From: Verrucomicrobiota bacterium
GTDB taxonomy: Bacteria > Verrucomicrobiota > Verrucomicrobiia > Verrucomicrobiales > V1-33
NCBI GenBank assembly: GCA_003402705.1
Contig: QQNF01000010.1
Location: 1 to 64,000, forward strand
Direction: 5' to 3'
DNA length: 64,000 nt
Shown here: piece after piece, positions 1 through 8,080 of the stretch
Numbering within the stretch: the first letter of the stretch is position 1
How the letters are laid out: each line of letters starts with the position of its first letter
Translations under genes and position numbers: made by a program
Notes under the pieces: generated by a model
Database searches by the model: none
What the model was told of the DNA's origin: nothing
The model's input: the letters and a program-made list of their open reading frames with translations, nothing else

Positions 1-109
1 CGCCGATAGCCATTCCGAGCCAGTCCCGAGCGTCGATTGCCATAATGAGAATGCCGAACACCGCGAACGCAGCAGCAGCCAGCAATCCCTTCAGCTTTTC
101 GCGATTCAT
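1..109 (-). CDS. N-terminal part of a small membrane protein (runs off the window)
   Basis: An ATG at 109 opens a frame that stays open to the window edge, giving 36 residues. It begins MNREKLKGLLAAAAFAVFGI and continues with hydrophobic residues, then IDARDWLGMAIG. This is one predicted membrane segment or signal anchor after a short basic N-terminus. The family cannot be named from this piece. No clear Shine-Dalgarno sequence precedes the start. It is the only intact-looking frame at this end of the window. Confidence 0.45.
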   Translation of the reverse strand, partial: MNREKLKGLLAAAAFAVFGILIMAIDARDWLGMAIG

Positions 110-484
110 GGAATGAGCCTAACAGTTTATTATTCCACTATATCTGGTGGAATATCCCATTGCAATCGGGCCGTTCGGCCAAGTGCACTTTCCTTTCAAC
201 TGCCTGAAATTCAATGGATATGACCGCACCACGCTCCCAATATCCGAACCAACGCGATTGGCAACAACTTCCCATGGTGATTTAGCTTTCCTGATGATCA
301 AGGCGGAGCCGACGCCGGGGCCAAAAAAATCAAATTGACGTTCCGCCGCACATGCGGCATGCGTGCATTCACAGTTCAAGGTCAGAGTCCCGCCCGGACT
401 CTCGACGAAGTATTGGCAAGAATGGAGGCACTCGGGGCGGTGGCCGACGAGTGTGAGGCGGTGCGTCGGACCGTTGGGATGTTT
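110..484. other. Gene-poor stretch, nothing recognised
   Basis: Open frames exist on both strands here (for example 147-338 on + and 119-667 on -), but none resembles a known protein and the two strands mirror each other. The stretch ends where integrase-like coding begins on the + strand. Confidence 0.4.
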
Positions 485-622
485 CTGGGCATGACCACCA
501 TGATCTACACGCACGTGATGAACCGTCCGGGCGTGGTCGCCCGCAGCCCGCTCGACGGTCCCGGCGGTGGCTCCGCGTTGGATGGGCGTGGACTTTTCGG
601 GCAGACGGCTGGGGCTGCCTGA
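485..622 (+). pseudogene. Relic of the C-terminus of an integron-type tyrosine recombinase
   Basis: Reading from about 488 the frame gives MTTMIYTHVMNRPGVVARSP followed by LDGP. This matches the classical C-terminal end of IntI/XerC-like integrases: the catalytic tyrosine in the TTMIYTHV block, then the RSPLD end. Everything upstream in this frame is unrelated, so only about 25 codons of integrase survive. The relic lies opposite in strand to a second integrase relic at 1025-1229, so the two are not simple parts of one gene left in place. Confidence 0.6.
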
Positions 623-667
623 CGAGTGAGGGAGATGAGAGGCATCGGCTTCATGGGTGGTCCTCAA

Positions 668-1035
668 CTAGTGTCAGGCGCCTCGGGTTGGGGGAGCAGG
701 AACCCGGGGATCTGTTGGGGCGTGTGGTAGATTCGCACCAGACTCAGCCGCCCACTCCCGCAGTGCGGACAGTTCTTCACGGCGTCGCTGTCCTGCTCTG
801 CGCCGGCCCCGGCCGTCGCGGTCGCGGTCGCAGTTGTGCCGGTGCCCAGCAGCGCCCGGGCCTGCGCGACGCGTTCGTGCCGCCCCCGGTTGGCCAGCAG
901 GCGTAGTGCCGGATTTTGACAAACCGCTCCGGTAGGATGTGCAGGCAGAACCGCCGCAGGAACTCATCAGGTCCCAGGCTCATGACTTTGCGCTGTGACC
1001 CCGCGGCGTAGTCCTTGTAGCCAAATTGCCTCATT
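668..1035 (-). pseudogene. Decayed C-terminal part of an IS91-family transposase
   Basis: On the minus strand, codons near 1025-905 read FGYKDYAAGSQRKVMSLGPD, then EFLRRFCLHILPERFVKIRH and Y. This is the conserved block of IS91/IS801/ISCR (HUH, Y2-type) transposases. After frame changes in the G+C-rich middle, codons near 780-670 read VKNCPHCGSGRLSLVRIYHT and end at a TAG at 668. The CPHCGSG zinc-binding motif is typical of the end of these enzymes. At least one frameshift separates the blocks and the N-terminal two thirds, with the catalytic tyrosines, is absent. The 5' end is fused to an integrase fragment. Confidence 0.75.
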
Positions 1036-1229
1036 GATCGTGCTGCGGCTCAGCCCTTCCCGGTGCAGACCCATGAGGTAGTCATGGATCTGCCCGTCAT
1101 TGAGCTGGTCCGGCGGGAGTCCGTAATGACGGATAAAACCGCCACCGCCCGGATACAAGACTCATGGGTGCGCTGCGCATAGCCCCGGAGGGTCAGCAGC
1201 CCGATGCATTGAGTGCGTAGAGTTGACAT
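1025..1229 (-). pseudogene. Decayed N-terminal SAM-like domain of a tyrosine recombinase
   Basis: From the ATG at 1229 the frame reads MSTLRTQCIGLLTLRGYAQR and THESCIRAV. It then shifts near 1150 into a second frame reading FIRHYGLPPDQLNDGQIHDY followed by LMGLHREGLSRSTINEA. Together these match the core-binding N-terminal domain of phage-type integrases. The catalytic domain is missing; near 1030 the sequence runs straight into an IS91-type transposase C-terminus. In related elements an integrase gene commonly precedes the IS91 transposase, so a deletion joining the two is the simplest reading. 1230-1446 contains nothing recognisable. Confidence 0.7.
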
Positions 1230-1446
1230 AGGCCACCAGCCTACTCCCAACGCAAACCCTCCTCCCGAAGCCTCCACGCGGACAGGCCGGATAATATGTT
1301 AGCACGACCAGAGCGGCTAGTTCACGCTCTCCGGGCAGCGGCTCAGTTCCAACAGTCCAGCATCCGCCGCTGGAGGGATCTGCGGAACTGCAATCAAGGG
1401 TGGAGAGCATCGCCGCCGCACCGGCGATGCTCTCAGACAATTGGTT

Positions 1447-3432
1447 CTACGGCAGCTCTCCGACCCTGTAGAATTTCCCGGGGATCGTTATGAGGTCATA
1501 GACGCTCTTGGTTGTGTTATTACCGGAGATCACGCCACCGAAGTCCATCCAGTCGGACAGGTCTGGGGCTGACTCGACCCGGTAGCTTTTGCCGGTTATC
1601 GATAGCCAACTGACTTCCACGGCCGGGGCCATGGTGGCAGTCAGTGCGGTGGGTGAACCGAAACCCGCGCCCTGGAGTGAGACATCATCGATCAGGACTT
1701 CCCCCAATCCGCCTCCGACGGCACCGGTTACACCCACGATCTGGATGAGAGCTGTCGTTGCGCCGTTTGGAACGACCAAGTTGTCTCTGCTGAATTTTGT
1801 CCAGTCTCCGCCGACGGTCGCTGTAAAGCCAACCCAGCCGCTGTCGCCCTTGATCGCACCGATGTCATCCAGCCAGGAGATCTTGTAGCGTTGTTCATAG
1901 CTGACGCCGTTGCTGATTTGCTTGGCCCAGAACGAGAAGGTATAGGTGTCGCCGGGTGTCACCGCGCCGGCACCGGGGTTCAATCTGTCCGCATCCTTGG
2001 TGTTCTGCTGGATTTCGGAACCGCCGGGAGCCGCGCCCACATTGAGCACCTTGATCTGCATGCATGCGCCATTGTCGCCGCGGCCGCCGGTTTCAAGTCG
2101 TAGCGGCCACTGGCTTTGGGCTGGTGTCCAGCCATCGGCATTTTCGGGGACCGTCCCCGGTTCAGTGAAATTCCCGTTATATCCCGATGCCTTGACCGTC
2201 GGCACACTCTCCATGACGCGATAGAAAGGCGATGGCTCGGAGTCGAAGGCGACGGTGACGGCATTGCCATTGATCGCAGGGCCAAGGTTCATCCACACCG
2301 AGTCGTCGTCGGATTGTTGCGGCTGATACTGGTTGGTGGCGCTGGCAGCGGTCCAGCCTACCGCCGTGACCTTCTTGATCGTGGCGGCAAGCGGCGCGGG
2401 TGGCGCCGGGAGCAGGATCTTGACATTGTCGTAGGCGACGGTCGACATGGGACCATAGAGTGGAACAACCTGAATCCGGGTGCAGGTGGCGGGAAGGGAG
2501 ATCTGGAACTGGTAGGTGTTCCATTCGGTCACAGGGTTGGGCAGGGCGGCGATCTGCTCCGGCGTGTAATAGCGGTCGCCGGAGAATCCCGGCACGAACT
2601 CGACCTTGATGCCACCCGGGTTGGATCCGCCGAGCACCTTCATGTCGAGCTGGAAAGTATAGGTTTCCCCGGCGGTGAGGCCGAGGGAGGCGAGGGACAT
2701 CGGGACATTGTTGTTGGCAACGAGCACGCCCCAGCCGCCGCTGGTGGCATTGATGACTGCGTTCCCATTCGGGTTGCCACCACCGGCCGGATAGCTGACG
2801 CTGGGGCCGCCGGCAAAGAACGCCCAGTTGGCGCCGCCAGACTCGAAGCCGCTGTTCGGAATGACTGGAACGGTCTGTAACGGCGTGTTGTCCACGCCGA
2901 TGTCGTCGAAACGGACGATGTCATTGGAGGTCCACAGCGGGACCATCTTGATGTGGGTGGCGGCGGGGTCGATGGTGTATTCCTCCTCATAGGTGGCCCA
3001 GCTGGTGCCGGTGGTGGTGCGGCGCAAATCGCCCGAGTTGCTGATTCCGGCGGTGGCCGTCCATGACTCGATCTTGATGCCGCCTTTGTTGGCTCCGGCG
3101 GTGGGGGTCTGCATATCATAGAAGAACTTGTATCGCTTGCCGGCCTGAAGGCCAAGGCTGGTGAGTGGATACGGAGCATCGTTGTTGGAGATCAGCACGG
3201 CGAACCAAGTCTGGGTTGCCGCCGTGCCATCGATGACCGCATGGCCGTTGGGAGATCCTCCGGTGGCGGGGTAGGAAACGGTGTGGCCGTTCGCTTGCGC
3301 GAAGCCCCAACTGGTGCCGCCGTTCTCGAAGTCTCCATTGGGAAACAGGACGGGGGCGGCGGTGGTGAGCCCTGTGAGCCCAAGCAATGCTGCGGGTACA
3401 AGGTATTTGATCATGGTTTTCGTTGTTTTCAT
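1447..3432 (-). CDS. Secreted multi-domain carbohydrate-binding-like protein
   Basis: 661 aa from the ATG at 3432, chosen because it starts a signal peptide (MKTTKTMIKYLVPAALLGLT, cleavage near TTAAPV); the frame is open further upstream but that part is translated repeat DNA. Three CBM4/9-like beta-sandwich segments follow, each opening with an NGDFE/NSGFE/NGNF motif and a W a few residues on (near residues 28, 205 and 425). Between and after them are two copies of a short module with S-x-D-x-x-W and ending in FYRV (near 390 and the C-terminus). Probably exported and sugar- or surface-binding; no catalytic domain is visible. The start codon abuts dispersed repeat R1, and no ordinary Shine-Dalgarno sequence is seen. 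Confidence 0.75.
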   Translation of the reverse strand: MKTTKTMIKYLVPAALLGLTGLTTAAPVLFPNGDFENGGTSWGFAQANGHTVSYPATGGSPNGHAVIDGTAATQTWFAVLISNNDAPYPLTSLGLQAGKRYKFFYDMQTPTAGANKGGIKIESWTATAGISNSGDLRRTTTGTSWATYEEEYTIDPAATHIKMVPLWTSNDIVRFDDIGVDNTPLQTVPVIPNSGFESGGANWAFFAGGPSVSYPAGGGNPNGNAVINATSGGWGVLVANNNVPMSLASLGLTAGETYTFQLDMKVLGGSNPGGIKVEFVPGFSGDRYYTPEQIAALPNPVTEWNTYQFQISLPATCTRIQVVPLYGPMSTVAYDNVKILLPAPPAPLAATIKKVTAVGWTAASATNQYQPQQSDDDSVWMNLGPAINGNAVTVAFDSEPSPFYRVMESVPTVKASGYNGNFTEPGTVPENADGWTPAQSQWPLRLETGGRGDNGACMQIKVLNVGAAPGGSEIQQNTKDADRLNPGAGAVTPGDTYTFSFWAKQISNGVSYEQRYKISWLDDIGAIKGDSGWVGFTATVGGDWTKFSRDNLVVPNGATTALIQIVGVTGAVGGGLGEVLIDDVSLQGAGFGSPTALTATMAPAVEVSWLSITGKSYRVESAPDLSDWMDFGGVISGNNTTKSVYDLITIPGKFYRVGELP

Positions 3433-3501
3433 GTCTGAAAGGAATTTGCTTTTCGCGGGTGGCGTCGCCGGCGGGACGGGAAACGGGGAGAGAGAGGGTC
3501 T
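3433..3501 (+). repeat. Dispersed repeat R1
   Basis: About 69 bp beginning GTCTGAAAGGAATTTGCTTT and ending GAGAGAGAGGGTCTG. Near-identical copies lie at 4764-4833 and 7738-7805, with a partial one at 10525-10556, all in the same orientation. This copy touches the start codon of the minus-strand secreted-protein gene ending at 1447, so it forms that gene's immediate 5' leader. Confidence 0.85.
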
Positions 3502-3689
3502 GGGGGGAGAGAGGGGCGGAAGAAGGTCGAAATTTGCGGGAAGAATGATGAACCGCACGGAGACAGAGGTTCCCGACGGCTGAATTCGGCCGCTGGCATA
3601 GCGTATCCGCCTAGTTCATGGTGAATTTTGGTGACGCTTGAGCCTACCATCCCCAACCGCCTTGCCAAGCTATTTATGGCAGCGGGTTT

Positions 3690-4095
3690 TGGGTTCATTT
3701 CGGCGGGTTGCTTCTAGCCTGTTGCCTCGGTCATCAGGTGTATTCCAGGACGCGAGTCCGCCCGTCTCCGAGATCGATTTCCGGGGCTCTCCAGCCTGTG
3801 CCGGTGGTCTGGTCCCAGAGTTCGGGCGAGTCGGTTCGGGATTCGTCGTCCTCGGCTGGAATCCAGGCTCGGATGGCCTGCCTGGGAGGTTCGATGGGCT
3901 TGAAGGTCTCGATATCGAAAGGCAGCTCCGGCGGTGGCGGGACACTGACCCGTCTTGCGAGCGGAGCACAGTAACCTCTGTTCCCTGCACTTCGATCGTG
4001 GATCTGAGTGGCTTTCCATGTGCTCGCGGGAGTATCTGGGAGAGGATCTCTTGAATCTCAATGTCCGTCGCCCACCAGCCCATAAATCCCCGCGG
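3690..4095 (-). pseudogene. Frameshifted small ORF following the CoaD-like gene, copy A
   Basis: The 5' part reads MGWWATDIEIQEILSQILPR and continues through STIEVQGTEVTVLRSQDG, overlapping the end of the CoaD-like frame. The 3' part, in another frame, reads PPPPELPFDIETFKPIEPPR and ends DLGDGRTRVLEYT. Both parts look like real protein, and the parts are joined only by a frame change near 3950. Compared with copy B this copy has one extra base near 3950, so the two copies carry different lesions. The family is not recognised. Confidence 0.5.
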
Positions 4096-4370
4096 TTTCC
4101 GGCACATAACGCGAGCCGCTGCCAACTGCGATGGCTTGCAGTTCACGAATCGCGCTGGAACTGAGGTGTTGCCATTCCGCTTCGCATCCCATCCAGACGA
4201 CGTTCGTCTCCGGGCGCAGTTCACCGAGGAAACGAGCGTATCTCAGTTCAGCTTCAAGGTCGGTGCCGTCGCGAACTCCGCGCACCACCGACAACTGCAG
4301 CGGGAACTGCTCCACAAAGTCCGTTAGCAGACCGGGCACACCGGCGACTTCGTGAAAACACAAGCGCGCC
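4058..4370 (-). pseudogene. Truncated C-terminal copy of the CoaD-like nucleotidyltransferase
   Basis: The frame reads RLCFHEVAGVPGLLTDFVEQ and continues through SVVRGVRDGTDLEAELRYAR to GLVGDGH. This is nearly identical to the C-terminus of the intact gene at 11021-12103. The HD domain and the nucleotide-binding half (PGSFNPFHRGH) are missing, because upstream of 4370 the sequence is unrelated. The first part of the open frame (4371-4516) is not homologous to anything nearby. The enzyme piece cannot be functional. Confidence 0.8.
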
Positions 4371-4763
4371 ATGGCCTCGCCCTCGACACCATCAGTTCGG
4401 ATTCCCCTCGTTCCGCCACGCATCGATCGCTCCATCATCGGTCTGCGGTTGGACACCAACCTCGGTCCTTTGAAATTATGGGCGCCGGCCGTCACCGGAT
4501 CGATGGCAGTCAGCATCCGCCATTCCTTCCATTACTCACCGAGTCATCCCCAGTTCACCGTGAGTCGTTTGTTCCACTGACGACACGCCGGGCGCCGCCC
4601 ATGCGGCTCCGCCCGGCTCTCCTCGACCTTCAGTCCGTGGGGTAGTCACCGTCCACGACCCCGGTCGAGGCGCGCTGTTCACGGGTCGCTTCATCACTGC
4701 CGGCTCGCACCGGCTTTTCCGCATCAGTTTCCTCGCTCTGCTCCGGCCGCCCGGGCACCTACT
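4371..4763. other. Unique gene-free stretch between duplication copy A and repeat R2
   Basis: No protein family, RNA or strong hairpin is recognised. Minus-strand frames crossing it are chimeric extensions of the CoaD-like fragment on the left and of the broken response regulator on the right. Confidence 0.5.
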
Positions 4764-4833
4764 GTCTGAAAGGAATTTGCTTTTCGCGGGCGGCGTCATT
4801 GGCGGGACGGGGAACGGGGAGAGAGGGGGTCTG
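4764..4833 (+). repeat. Dispersed repeat R2
   Basis: Copy of the repeat described at 3433 (starts GTCTGAAAGGAATTTGCTTT, ends GGGGGTCTG), with a GTCATT variant in the middle. Its right end cuts into a response-regulator reading frame on the minus strand, so it marks the junction at which that gene was truncated. Confidence 0.85.
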
Positions 4834-5120
4834 CTCTCTAGTCCCGCGATACGATCATTGGCCTGTGACCTAGCGGTGATCATGATCACCGGAATGTGCC
4901 GTGTGCGTGAATCACCGCGCAGCCGACGATGCACCTGCACGCCATCCAGCCCAGGCAGCATGAGATCGAGCACAATCAAATCAGGCTCATGCTGCACTGC
5001 GAGCGGGAGCACCCCCAGACCATTGCCAATGGACAGCACCTCATGGCCTTCGCGCTGCAAATGCAGGGTCACAAGGTCCACGATGTCCTTTTCGTCGTCC
5101 ACCACCAAGATTCGGCTAAT
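4834..5120 (-). pseudogene. Truncated response-regulator receiver domain
   Basis: The frame reads ISRILVVDDEKDIVDLVTLH, then VLSIGNGLGVLPLAVQHEPD, LIVLDLMLPGLDG and ITARSQANDRIAGLE. This is a CheY-like receiver domain of a PhoB/OmpR-type regulator, with the acidic pair (DD), the phospho-acceptor D in VLDLMLPG and the T/A in ITA. It stops about 90 residues in, exactly where repeat R2 begins, so the K of the KPF motif and any DNA-binding domain are lost. The expected start ATG is ATT at 5120 and a stop codon precedes it. The PAP2/glycosyltransferase pair nearby suggests it once controlled envelope-lipid modification; that is inference. Confidence 0.8.
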
Positions 5121-5249
5121 ATGCTAGGCATCGTGGCGGCCATGCATCTCACGTGAACAAGCTTCGTTGTAACGTTCCTGTTTCGGCACCCAGGAACATG
5201 GCTACCCTGTGTGCCGGAACTGTGACATGAGCAGGGATGCGGCCGTCCA

Positions 5250-6011
5250 ATGCCTGCTCACATTCTCTGGGTGATACCAGTCGTAGCATACCGAATTTTC
5301 CGACTGCTGAAGCGAGATTGTCTTCAGGCATTGGGATTTACGTGGCGCTGGTTCATGCGTCCCCGGCCATGGCTTTTTTCTGCACTCGCAGCGGCGGTAG
5401 TGGCGGGCGTGATCTGGGTGCTGCCGTGGGATGACGCCGCGCCTCTGGTCCTGAAGCCTACGGATAAAGAGACGCGGGAAGCAGTGAAGCAGACCGCCCA
5501 GGCGCTAAGTTTTTACGGCGACTTTGCGGGCTTCAATGTGGCGTTGTTCGTGATCTTGCTGTCCGCTGGCTGGCTGCTGCGCTCGCGCAAGTTCATGCGC
5601 ATCGCCGTGGCCAGCCTGCTCTGTGCGAGTCTCTCGGGCCTCTGTGCGAATGTGATCCGCTCTGCAACGGGCCGTCCACGGCCTTCCACCAAAGCAGAAG
5701 ACCGCCTGCATGGCCCCAGCTTCAGTTCCGCCTATCAAGCGCTGCCATCCGCGCACACGGCCACCGCCTTTGGCGGGGCACTGCCCGTGCTGCTCTCTGC
5801 GCCTGTGATGGGCGCGCCGTTGACAGTCGCCGCTGCTGGCGTTGGCTGGTCGCGCATGCAGTTGAACCGGCATCACCTGACCGATGTGCTCGCTTCCGTG
5901 CCGCTGTCATTTCTTTTCTCGCTGCCATTGACTCGGTGGGCCATGCTTGGTCGGATGCGTACCGCTTCCACGCTGACTCATGCCCCCGACTCATCCCGAC
6001 CTCCTCACTGA
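5250..6011 (+). CDS. PAP2-family membrane phosphatase
   Basis: 253-aa polytopic membrane protein with the three PAP2 (type 2 phosphatidate phosphatase) signature blocks in order: SATGRPRPS, PSAHTATAFGG and SRMQLNRHHLTDVLAS. The catalytic histidines lie in PSAHT and in the NRHHLTD block. Such enzymes dephosphorylate lipid or undecaprenyl pyrophosphates at the outer face of the inner membrane, and LpxE-like members act on lipid A. The start is uncertain: an internal ATG at 5355 (MRPRPWLFSALAA) sits just before the first membrane helix. The gene overlaps the glycosyltransferase start by 32 bp, so the two are probably co-transcribed. Confidence 0.8.
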   Translation: MPAHILWVIPVVAYRIFRLLKRDCLQALGFTWRWFMRPRPWLFSALAAAVVAGVIWVLPWDDAAPLVLKPTDKETREAVKQTAQALSFYGDFAGFNVALFVILLSAGWLLRSRKFMRIAVASLLCASLSGLCANVIRSATGRPRPSTKAEDRLHGPSFSSAYQALPSAHTATAFGGALPVLLSAPVMGAPLTVAAAGVGWSRMQLNRHHLTDVLASVPLSFLFSLPLTRWAMLGRMRTASTLTHAPDSSRPPH

Positions 6012-7701
6012 TCAACGCTGCCGCCACTATGGCTGGCTGGTCCTCTTGCTGCTGACAGCGGTACTCTATCTGCCCGGCACCGCCGTGCTGCCGCTGATGG
6101 ACCGCGATGAGCCACGCTTCGCCCATGCGACGGTGGAAATGATGCAACGCGGCTCCTGGGCGGTGCCCTACTTCAATGGCGAGTATCGCTTCGACAAACC
6201 GCCGCTCACGTATTGGTGGATGGCCTTGCACTACCGATTGCTGGGCATTCATGAACTGTCAGCCCGTCTCCATACCACCGTATCAGTATGGCTAGTGGCG
6301 CTGGTGATCGCGGCGATTGGCAGGCGACTGCACAGCGCACGCGCAGGCTTGCTGGCAGGAGCAGCTTGGGTGCTCACCTTGCAAGTGATCGTGCATGGCC
6401 GTCTGTGCGTGGCTGATATGCCGCTGGTGCTGTTCATCACGCTGGCGTTGCGAGCGGTGATTGAGCTGTTCCAGCCCGGCGTTGCAGGATTCAAGCGCTG
6501 GCACTGGCTTTTCTACAGCGCCCTCGGCCTGAGCTTCCTGGCCAAGGGGCCGCTGGCTTTGCTAGTGCCCGCGCTGGCGCTGGTGCTGATGCGATTCCTT
6601 TTCTGGCGTCAGCCACTGCCGTGGCGACAGCTTAAAGTCTGGCCAGGATTGTTAATCGCTTTGGGCATTGCTGCCGCCTGGGGCATCCCGGCCTTGATCG
6701 AAACACAGGGCCTGTTCTGGAAGGTCGGCATGGGCGAGCATGTGGTGGATCGCGGTACCAAGGCCTTCAACGGACGCTTCCCCGTGCCGGGCTATTACTT
6801 GGCCACGGCTTTCCTCAGCCTGTTCCCCTGGATCGCCTTCCTGCCGCCGCTGTGGTCGGCAGTGCGCCGGACATGGTCGATGACGCACGCCTTGCTCGTG
6901 GGCTGGGTCGCCGCGCCCTATCTCATCTTCACGTTCTATGCCACGCAGTTGCCACACTACGTGATGCCGGGTTTCCCAGCGGCGATGCTGCTGCTGGCTA
7001 CCAGTGGAGCGCTGACATTTACTGCGCGCTGGCATCGCGTCTGGGCGTGCAGCTGCGCGGGGCTGTTCGCAGTGCTGGGACTGGGCCTGCTCTGGGCGCG
7101 CCGAGGCTTTGCCTGGCCAGCGGCGTTGCTGCCTCTGCTGACTCATGCGGCTGGCTTCACGCTGTGTCTGACGGCGGCTGGGGCCTTTCTGATCTGGCTG
7201 GTCACGACCTCAGGTCGGCGGGGCTTGGTGGGCACGGTGCTGTCATGGATCGCTGTCGCTTCGCTGCTGCACATTCTGTGCATGGACATTCGCCAACTGC
7301 ACCCGGCCGTGACGCTGGCTCAGCGTTTTCCCGCGCTGCCTGACAAGACCGAGTTGATTGGCTGGCGCTTCTCTGAGCCAAGCCTAGTGTTCCACTTCCA
7401 ACGCCTCTGGCGTTTCACCAGCAAGCGTGAGAGCCTGGAGAAACGAATGCAGCGGCCCGGGCCGCACTTGGTCGTCCTGCTCAATAGTGAGTGGACGCTG
7501 TCCGACGCGCTGGAACGCTGGCTTTCTGGCAAGGATCAGTCGCCGCCGGGCGTGGACTTGTCCGCCGAGGTAGCAACGCTGGCGACCCGCTATCCTGATT
7601 ACCAACTCTCCTCAGTCACCGTCTTCAACGCCGCACGCAGCAGTTGGGCGGAACTGGTGGTAATGGCTCGTCTTCAGACAGGGACCCAACCCGCCAAGTG
7701 A
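5980..7701 (+). CDS. ArnT-like (GT83/PMT-type) membrane glycosyltransferase
   Basis: 573 aa. The N-terminus has the family pattern LYLPGTAVLPLMDRDEPRFA (catalytic acidic pair in DRDEPR), then FDKPPLTYWW, then a chain of about ten hydrophobic helices and FLAKGPLALLVPA. This fits the ArnT/dolichyl-phosphate-mannose mannosyltransferase superfamily, which moves a sugar from a polyprenyl phosphate to lipid A or protein on the periplasmic side. The C-terminal about 120 residues are soluble. It overlaps the PAP2 gene, and a broken response regulator lies upstream. Together these suggest an envelope-lipid modification cassette comparable to PmrA-controlled arn/pmr loci; the substrate is unknown. Confidence 0.8.
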   Translation: MPPTHPDLLTDQRCRHYGWLVLLLLTAVLYLPGTAVLPLMDRDEPRFAHATVEMMQRGSWAVPYFNGEYRFDKPPLTYWWMALHYRLLGIHELSARLHTTVSVWLVALVIAAIGRRLHSARAGLLAGAAWVLTLQVIVHGRLCVADMPLVLFITLALRAVIELFQPGVAGFKRWHWLFYSALGLSFLAKGPLALLVPALALVLMRFLFWRQPLPWRQLKVWPGLLIALGIAAAWGIPALIETQGLFWKVGMGEHVVDRGTKAFNGRFPVPGYYLATAFLSLFPWIAFLPPLWSAVRRTWSMTHALLVGWVAAPYLIFTFYATQLPHYVMPGFPAAMLLLATSGALTFTARWHRVWACSCAGLFAVLGLGLLWARRGFAWPAALLPLLTHAAGFTLCLTAAGAFLIWLVTTSGRRGLVGTVLSWIAVASLLHILCMDIRQLHPAVTLAQRFPALPDKTELIGWRFSEPSLVFHFQRLWRFTSKRESLEKRMQRPGPHLVVLLNSEWTLSDALERWLSGKDQSPPGVDLSAEVATLATRYPDYQLSSVTVFNAARSSWAELVVMARLQTGTQPAK

Positions 7702-7720
7702 CAGCATCGTTACTGAACCG

Positions 7721-7805
7721 AAAGGAATTTGCTTTTACTGAAAGGAATTTGCTTTTCGCGGGTGGCGTCGCCGGCGGGACGGGGAACGGGGAGAGAGGGG
7801 GTCTG
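7721..7805 (+). repeat. Dispersed repeat R3 with a partial tandem unit
   Basis: Full copy at 7738-7805, preceded by a 17-bp repetition of its own left end (AAAGGAATTTGCTTTTA at 7721). It begins 20 bp after the stop of the glycosyltransferase gene. With R2 at 4764-4833 it brackets the PAP2/glycosyltransferase segment in direct orientation. 7806-8080 contains nothing recognised. Confidence 0.85.
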
Positions 7806-8080
7806 CAATCACCAAACATCGATTGAGCGTCAATCCGCTTCTGAAAATTCCGACTCATTCGCAACGACATTTGACTTGCCAGGATTCCAAAGGATGAACG
7901 TTCGGGGCCGCTAGTGCGCACTGGCGACCCCGCGGGGATCCCGGAGAAAAACCATTAACTCCGGAAAAGGAGGAAGTCTCAAGACGAGCAGCGGCAAGAC
8001 ATAAGAGCCAAGAGAAGAGAAGACGCTTCGGGGATCGTGGAATGTGGAGGAAACGACACTTCTTTTCGGCACTCCGTCGG

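Larger units (their letters stand above)
3617..4370. repeat. Direct duplication, copy A (about 755 bp)
   Basis: This stretch is highly similar to 10575-11333 in the same orientation, with scattered substitutions and small indels. It starts near GGTGAA and carries the shared block AGCCTACCATCCCCAACCGC. It contains a frameshifted small ORF and the C-terminal part of a CoaD-like gene, both on the minus strand. Similarity ends abruptly at 4370, inside the CoaD-like coding region, so copy A is the truncated derivative and copy B the parent. Confidence 0.85.

Noticed and set aside
119-667. 182-codon minus-strand ORF
   Set aside because: Runs opposite the integrase C-terminal relic and unrelated sequence; no protein-like pattern.
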